Shown here one piece after another: positions 34,301 through 41,599 of a DNA stretch of 64,000 nucleotides. Position numbers and translations under genes: made by a program. Position 1 is the stretch's first letter. Each line of letters begins with the position of its first letter. Source of the stretch: an uncultured Clostridia bacterium (GTDB taxonomy: Bacteria > Bacillota > Clostridia > Oscillospirales > CAG-382). Below the pieces are notes generated by a model. That model had not been told where the DNA came from and did no database searches. It saw only the letters and a list, made by a program, of their open reading frames with translations. The stretch is taken from the NCBI GenBank assembly GCA_947630765.1, contig CANRIX010000004.1, positions 42,879 through 106,878 on the forward strand, written 5' to 3'.

Positions 34301-36668
34301 CGACGAGCATCAGCCGCCCGTTCAGGTCGCTGGTGTTCATCTCCTTGCTGAGGGCTTCCAGCGTTTCCGGATCCGTTCCGCCGGACTTCGCCATGCCGTA
34401 AAGGTCGAGATTTTCGGGCGCGTCCAGAAGCGTCGGCTGCCCCCAAAGGTTCCAGTCGATCCCTTGGCTTCTGTAGCAGGCGGGACACAGACCCGGCACG
34501 CAGGCGATGGTGGAGAAATTGTTCGCGAATTTCCTCGAACGGGAGCCAACGACCCCTTCGATCGAGAAATTGTATTCGGTAATGTCGTCGATCCATTGGT
34601 CGGACGCGCGGAAATTGAATTCCACGCCGACGATGGGGCAGCCGTGCTCCACCGAGCAGGGGATGCCGCTCGTCGTATGATAGGACTTGTTGGGGCAGGT
34701 CACGCCCTGACCGCCGTCCGCTTCCGGATCCGATTTGTAGATCCAGCGGAAATCGGTGTAATCGCCGTCCATGTCGACGACGCCGTCACGGTTCCTGTCG
34801 AAGGGCAGCTCTCCGCTGACCTGCGTCGTGATGACCCTGCCGTCGTTGCTGTGGAGGTCCTGCTGGTTCGTCGTGTAGCGAACCTGGACCGTCTGCCGCT
34901 TCGCCTCTTCGTAGTTGTCGTAGAAGTTCACGTCCGCGATCGCGGAGATCCCGTTCTGCGCGTTTTCGTCGCCGGGCAGGATGTGGTACAGGTCGTCGTC
35001 ATAGGTGACCTTGAATCTGTACTGGACCCCGGCGGTGGAATTGCCGTTCGGCGCGGGGCTCTGGGTCACGACGTAGGGGGGCGCTTCGTAGGAAGCGTTG
35101 ACGTTGTAAAGCATCCCCGACTGCGCGACGATGTCGCTCTCGTCGCCGTGGTAGTAGCCCGCCTCGAAGTGCTTGGAAAGATAGCTGGTGGAGGCGTCGT
35201 CGGTCCATTCGTCGAAATGGTCCGGCGGGAGCGTGGTGACCGCGACCTCGACGTACTCGCAGGTCGGGCTCATGAAGCGGAACCCGTCCGGGAAATCGCC
35301 GATGTAGTGATTATCTGCGGAAAGCAGAAGGGTGGCGTTTGCGTAGTACCATTCATCCATCACGTCGGCCGTGCCGTCGGGATGGTAATCGTACATTTTG
35401 ACCAGGAAGAAGTAGCCGTTTTCGGCGGCCGTCTTTACGTTCATGCCACGGTACGTCGCGGTATAGACGCCGGCCGGAACGCCGTCCTCCTCCGAGCCGC
35501 CCGCCGAGTATTTCACCTTGAGCCCGTTGTCGTCGCCGTAGACCACGGCGCCCGAGTACGCCTCGGTCTCGATGGTGGGATACTGGAATTCAAAGTTGCC
35601 GGTCGAAACGTATCCCGAAGGATTCCAGTACTCGCCGACAAGCGACTGACCCACCAGCAGATAGGTGTTCGTCTCTTTTCCGTCCAAGCCGTACTTGAAG
35701 CTCAGGTCGCGCGTGCCGTCCCAGTTTGCGGTGAGCGGGTCGTCCCAGGTAGCGTCGACGACGTACCATTTGTCCTCGCCGCTTTCGGGAATGTTGACGG
35801 CGTTCCACATGTGGTCCTCCGGCGTGCCCTTGCTTTGAACGCCGTGGATCAGCACGCATTGGACGCCGAGCTTGCTCAGGCAGACCTGGAGCGTGCGGGC
35901 ATATGCTTCGCACACGCCCTCATGCGTCACGATCCCGTACAGGGTGCGGATGTATCTTGCATTGGCGTGCTCCGTACCGTTTACGGTCCTGCACTCGGTT
36001 TCGTAGCGGTAATGGAGCTTTGCGACGATCTGGTCGTGGACCGACGTGATCAGCGCAGCCTTCCTGTCCTGCTCGGAGTATTCCTGTCCGGCGCGTTTTT
36101 CGGCCTCGTCTAAGGTGCGAAGCGCTTCGTCGGTGATCGCCTGGATCGCCTCTTCGGTTTCGGCAATTTTGGTTTCCAGATCCTCGATCGTTTTCCCGCC
36201 CAGCAGATAGGTTTCGCCTCTGCCGGGACCGATGAGAACGTGATAACCGCCGGAATCCCTCGTCACCTGGAAGGTGAGGTATCCCGAATCAATATACCAA
36301 AGCTCGGAATGGTCGAGGTCGAGGGCGTCCTTGGCGGCGCAGAAATCGTTGAAGATGTCCTTGTTGCCGTCGTTTACGTAGGCGTCGACGTCCTCCTGGC
36401 CGATGACGACTTGACCGTCTTTTTTCAGGTTCATCAGGTCAATGATCTCTGTTCCTTTATAATAGGTTGCTGCATGGTTTGCAAATTCGTCCAACAGCTT
36501 GTCATAAATCGCTTTTGCACGGTCGTTTAACTGCTGATAGAAATAATTGGAGTTGATTTTCTCCGGCTGATAGGAAGCTTGGGAAGTAGCGATTCCGATC
36601 GGCAGCAAAGAAAGCAACATTGCGAAAGAGAGAACGAGGGAAAGAAGCGTTTTCTTTTTTTGTTTCAT
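31380..36668 (-). CDS. Large cell-wall protein with transglutaminase-like domain and Cys-pair repeats
   Basis: 1762 residues. A signal peptide precedes a helical region and a transglutaminase/protease-like domain: Cys about 251 ('HEGVCEAYA'), His in 'DHMWNAVN', Asp in 'VVDATWDDP'. A long beta-rich middle follows. From about residue 1075 to 1640 there are roughly a dozen repeats, each with 'ATCTE.G' and a C-x2-C pair ending 'ATGH' or 'ALGH'. A DPQP tandem stretch, 'SPQTGD', a membrane helix and 'KKRR' form a sortase-type anchor, although SPQTG departs from LPXTG. Probably cross-linked to the wall. Possible roles are adhesion or protein cross-linking (inference). Confidence 0.88.
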   Translation of the reverse strand: MKQKKKTLLSLVLSFAMLLSLLPIGIATSQASYQPEKINSNYFYQQLNDRAKAIYDKLLDEFANHAATYYKGTEIIDLMNLKKDGQVVIGQEDVDAYVNDGNKDIFNDFCAAKDALDLDHSELWYIDSGYLTFQVTRDSGGYHVLIGPGRGETYLLGGKTIEDLETKIAETEEAIQAITDEALRTLDEAEKRAGQEYSEQDRKAALITSVHDQIVAKLHYRYETECRTVNGTEHANARYIRTLYGIVTHEGVCEAYARTLQVCLSKLGVQCVLIHGVQSKGTPEDHMWNAVNIPESGEDKWYVVDATWDDPLTANWDGTRDLSFKYGLDGKETNTYLLVGQSLVGEYWNPSGYVSTGNFEFQYPTIETEAYSGAVVYGDDNGLKVKYSAGGSEEDGVPAGVYTATYRGMNVKTAAENGYFFLVKMYDYHPDGTADVMDEWYYANATLLLSADNHYIGDFPDGFRFMSPTCEYVEVAVTTLPPDHFDEWTDDASTSYLSKHFEAGYYHGDESDIVAQSGMLYNVNASYEAPPYVVTQSPAPNGNSTAGVQYRFKVTYDDDLYHILPGDENAQNGISAIADVNFYDNYEEAKRQTVQVRYTTNQQDLHSNDGRVITTQVSGELPFDRNRDGVVDMDGDYTDFRWIYKSDPEADGGQGVTCPNKSYHTTSGIPCSVEHGCPIVGVEFNFRASDQWIDDITEYNFSIEGVVGSRSRKFANNFSTIACVPGLCPACYRSQGIDWNLWGQPTLLDAPENLDLYGMAKSGGTDPETLEALSKEMNTSDLNGRLMLVVENKSKGAGDREEYQKIDSYLEENGEVDGSILTSSVFEINFNRICPMVKLKPNQGESLRVQVGYPAGVTYESLGSGEVELKAYHFTRCAPENEADHPCSALKADPNNHKWGEHIVGVDEITVIPTPYGMVIMCSAFSPFEIVAVQKPDGSAAAAQTEKTLIVVSDSNGTVEYEKDGETVEAIGENGNVQIASGTEMTFTVNPKPGYVVNTVSLDGTEVELDGNSFTVESPAKDAVLNVTFIPETVKEVEAENYGTPVVPAVCTHTNIVPNPDSTREAKKATCTESGYEVGTVCADCGQTITEGREIPATGHTIDKNDADCYTAGKNPTCTESGKRDYIKCTVCGTELSKGEELPALGHIFAKSDEDTSIGVTCQGRSYTATCTRKGCGVTETLLDTSEGSKVDHKFENEVETKPATCTEDAVKILQCVWCDETKLQTLEGTATGHTPDETGHCTKCDYFLCTDGHTIVTTPAKDATCTEDGHTAGEQCSVCGYWQVEEKRILATGHDFDGHTKGSKCKICGFEMTSDNHTPEAMEEIPATCTEEGRTGGQKCKLCGDIIEPPTVLPATGHDWDGASAKWTWSGENGFTASVTLTCKNDETHQETFAGVVGEPFTTKAPSCTEEGTATYTATYQIGDETISDEKSVTLPMIGHQFGSEPVKTVPATCTRHAEKVYECTLCGLQNTVVEEGELPPHEMVFDSQKSLPAGCTTEGISVSVCAVCHMETSQTVPATGHNYAGSAVLWAWSEDCSSCTATIPCAQCGETVSPDVTVTSEISKEPSCTEGGETVYTATLVFEGQEHSDTRIVLTDALGHSAKKVEAKEATATEDGNIDYWYCETCEKYFADEALTEEITKEQTVIPATGSDPQPDPDPQPDPDPQPDPDPQPDPDPQPDPDPQPDPDPQPDPDPQPDPDPQPEPSTSTDSDSGSAPSDNESQSPQTGDEGIRYVWPLLILSSGGALVLLARLKKRRPTD
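31556..31714 (-). repeat. 18-base tandem repeat coding DPQPDP units
   Basis: About nine head-to-tail 18-base units (GGATCCGGGTCAGGCTGG type) with small variants (CAGGTTGG, CGGGCTGA). The translated array is Asp/Pro/Gln-rich, a rigid wall-spanning spacer. Likely to vary in copy number between strains. Confidence 0.9.
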
Positions 36669-36713
36669 GCGTTACACCTATCCTTTCAATTTGTTTTTGG
36701 CTCGCGTTTTTTG

Positions 36714-36742
36714 GTCCGACGACACGCGCGACGTGTCGCCGG
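36714..36742 (-). promoter_or_regulatory. 5' leader hairpin of the surface protein mRNA
   Basis: GACACG-CGCGA-CGTGTC, extended by CCG/CGG pairs outside, lying between the promoter and the start codon. Could stabilise the mRNA or affect translation; no known regulator class. Confidence 0.45.
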
Positions 36743-36768
36743 ATCCATGGCCGCAATAAACTAATTGT

Positions 36769-36797
36769 ATTATAGCACGCCCGAACGGTTTTGTCAA
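36769..36797 (-). promoter_or_regulatory. Promoter of the large surface protein gene
   Basis: Minus strand TTGACA (36797-36792), 17-base spacer, TATAAT (36774-36769): a perfect consensus promoter. The leader to the start codon is about 95 bases. Confidence 0.88.
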
Positions 36798-36990
36798 GAT
36801 TTCCCCGCAATTTTTAGGGTATGCCGTCACATGCGGGATCGTTCCGCTTTGGCTGTGAAATTTCATCGGACTTTTCGGAAAAATACTCCTCGCAAAGTCA
36901 CGAAAACGGCAACCCGAAACACATTTTCGCACGGGCACGCGGAAGAACACAAAATATGGGCGCAAAGCTGTCCGGCGAAAGGAGAACCCC

Positions 36991-37019
36991 TTGACTTTTC
37001 CGGTATTTTGTTTTATACT
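36991..37019 (+). promoter_or_regulatory. Promoter of the acyltransferase-STAS-phosphatase operon
   Basis: TTGACT (36991-36996), 17-base spacer, TATACT (37014-37019), about 65 bases before the first start codon. Confidence 0.8.
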
Positions 37020-37086
37020 GTATTTGAAAGAAAAGACTTGCCTTCCCGGCGACCGTCAACCGAACTACAAGGGAGGATGAAACGAA

Positions 37087-38385
37087 ATGTCCGCAACCAA
37101 ATTGGCCCCGGTCAGTCTCGCCATGTTTTACGGCGCAAACCGGGACTTTGCCAACGCGTTCAGCGTCCGCGTGACGCTGAAGAACCCGGTGGAGCCGGAA
37201 CCACTGCGGCGGGCCTTGGACAAGGCGATGACGCGCTACCCGTATTTTGCCGTGCGCCTGACAGTCCGGGGCGAGGAGCTGGTGCTGGAGGACAACCCCC
37301 TGCCCGTGTCCATCGTGAAGGGGCCGGAGCCCGCCAAGCTCAACACGGCGCAGTCCAACTACCACCTGGTGGGGGTGAGTTACGAGCGTACGAGCGTGGT
37401 GTTCGGCGCGTTCCACGCCCTGACCGACGGCGCCGGAGCGTTCCATTGGATCAAAACGGTGCTCTACTACTACCTCTGCGAGACCGAAGGCAAGACGCTC
37501 GACCCGACCGGGATCCGCCTGGCCGGCGAGGAGATCCCCGCGGGTGAATGGGAGGACCCCTTTCCCGCAGTCGTCCCCGAGACCGACGCGCCGATCCCGC
37601 CCAAATGGGAGCACGCCTTCCGCATCACCGATCACACCGGCGTGGGGAAGCAGCGCTGCTGGCACATCCGCATCGGCGAAACCTCCTTCATGAAGTACAC
37701 CCGTTCGCAGGACGGCAGCCCCGCCACGATCACCTCGGCGTTCATGGCGAAGACCCTGCACACCCTGCATCCCGACATGACCGAGCCGGTGGTGTGCGGC
37801 ATGGCGCACAACATCCGGGACGTCCTGCGCAAGCCGCTCGCCCACCAGAGCATGGTCAAGCTCATCGAGCTCGCCTATCCGCCCCGCCTGAAAGGGGCGG
37901 ACATGGAGCGGCTGGCGATCTGCAGCCGCGGCATGGTGATGCTGCAAAGCCAGCCGGAGACGGTCTGGAACGTGGTGCAAAAGCAATTGGACCTCGAAAA
38001 GCAGCTGGAAGCGCTGACGCTGCGGGAGCGGTTCGACCTGCTGCGCCCCATCGTGACCGGCGCACGGACGGGCATCGGCAACCTGCCGGCTTCGGCGGAC
38101 GTGAGCTACAAGGTCAGCTATGTGGGGCGGACCGACTGGGGTTCCATGGCGAACCTGATCGAATCCGTCCACTGCTCCGTCACGACGGACGGCAGCGGCA
38201 TCTGCATCGAGATCAACACCTGCAACGGCTACTTTGACTACTGCTTTATGCAGGAATTCGAGGACGACGCCTATTTCAAAGCGTTCGTGGACCTTTTGGA
38301 GTCGGAGGGCATCTATTGCACGGTCAGCGGTCCCTTTGACATCCATGTGCCGAAAATGCGCCTGCCGGACGAGCCGGAGGCATAA
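37087..38385 (+). CDS. Condensation/alcohol-acetyltransferase-like protein
   Basis: 432 residues, cytoplasmic. The HxxxDG acyltransferase motif is present as 'FHALTDGAGAF' (about residue 117). The overall pattern is that of the CoA-dependent acyltransferase superfamily (condensation domains, wax-ester synthases, AATase). It could transfer an acyl group between a thioester and an alcohol or amine. No carrier protein or NRPS module is nearby. Instead it heads an operon with a STAS protein and a phosphatase/kinase sensor, a pairing I also associate with other Clostridia. Substrate unknown. Confidence 0.75.
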   Translation: MSATKLAPVSLAMFYGANRDFANAFSVRVTLKNPVEPEPLRRALDKAMTRYPYFAVRLTVRGEELVLEDNPLPVSIVKGPEPAKLNTAQSNYHLVGVSYERTSVVFGAFHALTDGAGAFHWIKTVLYYYLCETEGKTLDPTGIRLAGEEIPAGEWEDPFPAVVPETDAPIPPKWEHAFRITDHTGVGKQRCWHIRIGETSFMKYTRSQDGSPATITSAFMAKTLHTLHPDMTEPVVCGMAHNIRDVLRKPLAHQSMVKLIELAYPPRLKGADMERLAICSRGMVMLQSQPETVWNVVQKQLDLEKQLEALTLRERFDLLRPIVTGARTGIGNLPASADVSYKVSYVGRTDWGSMANLIESVHCSVTTDGSGICIEINTCNGYFDYCFMQEFEDDAYFKAFVDLLESEGIYCTVSGPFDIHVPKMRLPDEPEA

Positions 38386-38405
38386 CGAAAAAGGAGGAAA
38401 CAAGC

Positions 38406-38702
38406 ATGACCATCACCAAGACCAAGGAAGGCGGACGCCTCGTCCTCTCGCTCGCGGGACGCCTTGACACGACGACGGCGCCCCAACTGGATGCGGAACT
38501 CAAGCAGTCCCTCGACGGCGTTACGGAACTCGTTCTGGATTTTGCCGAGCTCGCCTATCTCTCCTCGGCGGGGCTTCGGGTGCTCCTTGCCGCACAGAAG
38601 ACCATGAACAAGCAGGGAACCATGGAGATCCACCATGTGAACGAGACGATTGCGGAAATTTTTGAGGTGACCGGCTTTGCGGACATTCTGACCATTGTCT
38701 GA
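38406..38702 (+). CDS. STAS-domain anti-sigma-factor antagonist
   Basis: 98 residues, a single STAS domain of SpoIIAA/RsbV type. The regulatory phospho-site region is 'LAYLSSAGLRVL', where Ser54 aligns with the phosphorylated Ser of SpoIIAA. Unphosphorylated antagonists bind an anti-sigma kinase and free its partner. GGAGG is eight to nine bases before the ATG. The next gene encodes both a phosphatase able to dephosphorylate it and a GHKL kinase domain able to phosphorylate it. Confidence 0.9.
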   Translation: MTITKTKEGGRLVLSLAGRLDTTTAPQLDAELKQSLDGVTELVLDFAELAYLSSAGLRVLLAAQKTMNKQGTMEIHHVNETIAEIFEVTGFADILTIV

Positions 38703-38713
38703 CGGGTGCGCCG

Positions 38714-41254
38714 ATGGAAAAGGACGAACGGAAGAAACGCAGACCCATTCGCCGACAGGTGCAGAAGATGGTGCTTCTGCTCTGCGTGGCGGCGCTGGTG
38801 CTGACGGGGATTTTGTGGACGGGCTGCCTGCTGACCCTGCGGGACACGGTGCAGCGGGACAACCAGGATCTGGGCGGCAACGCGGCGGCGGTCGGCGGCG
38901 ACGCACTGCTCAGCCAGATGGAGCAGAACCTGTACAAGGGGGCGCAGAGCGAAGCCACCGTGGTGGACGAAAAGCTGGAGCGCTTCGCCGGATACGTGCG
39001 CAGCTCGGCTTTCTACGCCCACCGGCTCTACGCAAAGCCGGACGCCTATCTGCCCATGGAGGTCCTGCCGCCGGACGCGGCGAACGCCTATGCCTACACC
39101 ATGCAGCTGGTCCTGCAGGACGAAACGGTAAATCAAGCGGACGTCGCGGCGGAAGCCGGTCTTTTGGCGAACCTGGTCCACCTCTGGGAGCCGGTCATGC
39201 GGGAGAACGCGGGCAACATCGCTTCCGTCTACCTCTGCACGGAAAGCGGGCTGATGCTCAACTACGACGAACGCGCCGACCTCGCCCCGGCATATTGGGA
39301 TTACACGGCGTCCGCTTGGTATACGCTTGCCAAGGAGACGGACGACGTGGTTTTCACCACGCCCTATCTGGACACCTTCGGGCGCGGTCTGATGCTCACC
39401 TGCGCTTCCCCCGTCTATGACGGGGAGGAGCGCTTTGTCGGCGTGATCGCCCTCGACATGATGGTGGCGGACCTGAGCAAAACCGTGCTGGACATCGACT
39501 TCGGGCCCGGCTCCTACGGCTTCCTCGTCGATCGGACGGGGGACATCATCGTTTCGCCGAACATGGAGTACGACGGGACCTTCCAAAAGGTCAGCGACGC
39601 CGACTGCCCCGCCCGTGAAGCGGCGGACAGCATTTTGAGCGGTCAAAACGGCGTGACGGCGGTCTCGGGCGGCATCTACTACGCCTACGCGCCCATCGAC
39701 GCCGCCGACTGGACGCTCGTGGTCCATATGCCGGCGGACATGGTGACCGAACCGGCGGAGACCATCCGCGAGGACATCGCGTCCCGCACCGACGGCACAG
39801 CGGACACCATCGACAGAAGCATCCTGCAAACCGGGCTGATCTCGCTGGCGGTCTTTGTGGTCATCGTCGGGGTCGTCGTCGCGCTGAGCGGCTCCTTCTC
39901 CCGCAGGCTCACGGGTCCGCTTCTCGAGCTGCGCGAGGACGTGGAGCACATCAGCGGGGGCGAGATCACCCGGCAGGCGACGGTGCGCCAGAACGACGAG
40001 ATCGGCGACCTCGCCGCGTCTTTCAACGCCATGGCGGGTGCGCTCGACCGCTACATCCGCGATCTGACGGCCATGACGGCGGAAAAGGAGCGCATCGGCG
40101 CGGAACTGGACGTCGCCACGCATATCCAGGCGTCCATGCTGCCCTGCATCTTCCCGCCCTTCCCGAATCGCGAGGAATTTGACATTTTCGCTTCGATGGA
40201 TCCCGCCAAAGAGGTGGGCGGCGACTTCTACGACTTCTTCCTGGTGGACGACACGCATCTCGCCGTGGTGGTCGCGGACGTGTCCGGCAAAGGCGTGCCG
40301 GCGGCGCTCTTTATGGTCATCGGCAAGACCCTGATCAAGGACCACACCACCCCGGGCAAGGATTTGGGGGAGGTGTTCATGGAGGTGAACCGGCTCCTTT
40401 GCGAAGGGAATTCCGAGGAGATGTTCATCACCGCCTTCGAGGGCGTGCTGGACCTCGAAACGGGGGAACTGCGCTTTGTCAACGCAGGGCATGAGACGCC
40501 CTTCCTCCGCCGTGCGGGCGGACAGTACGAGCCGTATCGGATCCGTGCCGGTTTCGTGCTCGCCGGGATGGAGAACACCCGTTATAAGATGGGAAGCGTT
40601 ATGCTGCAGCCGGGAGACAAGCTCTTCCAGTATACGGACGGCGTGACCGAAGCGACCAATGCGGAGAACGAACTCTACGGCAGTCAGCGGCTTGCGGACG
40701 TCCTGAACCGCAACGCTGACGCTTCGCCCGACGAATTGATCCCTGCGGTCAAGGCGGACATCGACGCCTTTGTCGGCACGTCCCCGCAATTTGACGATAT
40801 CACCATGCTCTCCTTGGAATTCAAGAAAAAGATGCAGCTTTCCGATCCGAACGAACTGACCGTGGCGGCGGTGACCGAAAACATCTCCCGCGTCACAGCT
40901 TTCGTCGAGGAGCGGCTGGAAGCGCTGGGCTGCCCGATCAAGACGCGGACGCTGATGAGCGTGGCGGTCGACGAGCTTTTCGGCAATATCGCCCATTACG
41001 CCTACGACGACGTCACGGGTTCGGCCACGGTGCGCGTGGGCATGGAGGATTCTCCTGCCGTCGCTTGCGTCACCTTCATCGACCGCGGCAAGCCCTACGA
41101 CCCCCTCGCCAAGCCCGACCCCGACGTCACCCTCTCCGCCGAGGATCGCCCGATCGGCGGTCTCGGGATCTTCATGGTGAAAAAGACCATGGACGAAATG
41201 ACCTACGAATACAAGGCCGGTCAAAACATCGTGACGATCAAGAAGAATTGCTGA
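38714..41254 (+). CDS. Membrane sensor with PP2C (SpoIIE/RsbU) phosphatase and RsbW-like kinase domains
   Basis: 846 residues. Order: membrane helix (about 17-40), large extracytoplasmic dCache-like sensor (about 45-370, with 'GSYGFLVDRTGDIIVSPN'), second helix (about 376-398), HAMP ('DEIGDLAASFNAMAGALD'), and PP2C/SpoIIE domain with metal Asp in 'EVGGDFYDF', 'VADVSGKG' and 'FDDITML'. A GHKL domain at 710-846 follows, with N-box 'VDELFGNIAHYAY' and 'FIDRGKPYDP'. Phosphatase and anti-sigma-type kinase in one chain would oppose each other on the STAS protein. It probably tunes a partner switch to an external ligand. Confidence 0.9.
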   Translation: MEKDERKKRRPIRRQVQKMVLLLCVAALVLTGILWTGCLLTLRDTVQRDNQDLGGNAAAVGGDALLSQMEQNLYKGAQSEATVVDEKLERFAGYVRSSAFYAHRLYAKPDAYLPMEVLPPDAANAYAYTMQLVLQDETVNQADVAAEAGLLANLVHLWEPVMRENAGNIASVYLCTESGLMLNYDERADLAPAYWDYTASAWYTLAKETDDVVFTTPYLDTFGRGLMLTCASPVYDGEERFVGVIALDMMVADLSKTVLDIDFGPGSYGFLVDRTGDIIVSPNMEYDGTFQKVSDADCPAREAADSILSGQNGVTAVSGGIYYAYAPIDAADWTLVVHMPADMVTEPAETIREDIASRTDGTADTIDRSILQTGLISLAVFVVIVGVVVALSGSFSRRLTGPLLELREDVEHISGGEITRQATVRQNDEIGDLAASFNAMAGALDRYIRDLTAMTAEKERIGAELDVATHIQASMLPCIFPPFPNREEFDIFASMDPAKEVGGDFYDFFLVDDTHLAVVVADVSGKGVPAALFMVIGKTLIKDHTTPGKDLGEVFMEVNRLLCEGNSEEMFITAFEGVLDLETGELRFVNAGHETPFLRRAGGQYEPYRIRAGFVLAGMENTRYKMGSVMLQPGDKLFQYTDGVTEATNAENELYGSQRLADVLNRNADASPDELIPAVKADIDAFVGTSPQFDDITMLSLEFKKKMQLSDPNELTVAAVTENISRVTAFVEERLEALGCPIKTRTLMSVAVDELFGNIAHYAYDDVTGSATVRVGMEDSPAVACVTFIDRGKPYDPLAKPDPDVTLSAEDRPIGGLGIFMVKKTMDEMTYEYKAGQNIVTIKKNC

Positions 41255-41380
41255 CCTGCTCTGCCGTGCAGAAAAAGTCTCCCCGCTATGTGGAAAAAAG
41301 CACCCCTTGGGAACCGAATCGCTTTCGGCTTCCATGAACCCTCAGCCGTTGTACAAAACAAATAAATTACGAAATTATTT

Positions 41381-41421
41381 TTCAGGCGGTGAATGAATTC
41401 ATTCATCGCCTGAAATTTTTT
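41381..41421 (+). terminator. Terminator of the partner-switch operon
   Basis: A 34-base palindrome, TTCAGGCGGTGAATGAA / TTCATTCATCGCCTGAA, with one G-T pair and then a run of seven T. The 41255-41599 gap otherwise shows no convincing gene. Confidence 0.8.
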
Positions 41422-41599
41422 TCGCAAAACATCCCTACTTCTCATTGCCCGAAGAAATTTTTCCATCGCGCGGTGATCCATACAATCCCCTTGCACGAAT
41501 CGGAGTCTTTGCGAACTTGTCTGTTGAAAGGTGTCGTGGACGGTTTACGCCTGTTTTGCAATAGCAAGAGTATTGGGTGCAGTATTTTGCAAATACGTA

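Noticed and set aside
32136..36113. 1325-codon open frame antisense to the large surface protein
   Set aside because: It is a mirror of the real gene's codon bias. The minus-strand gene has a consensus promoter, ribosome site, signal peptide, repeats and wall anchor; the antisense frame has no ribosome site and no recognisable domain.
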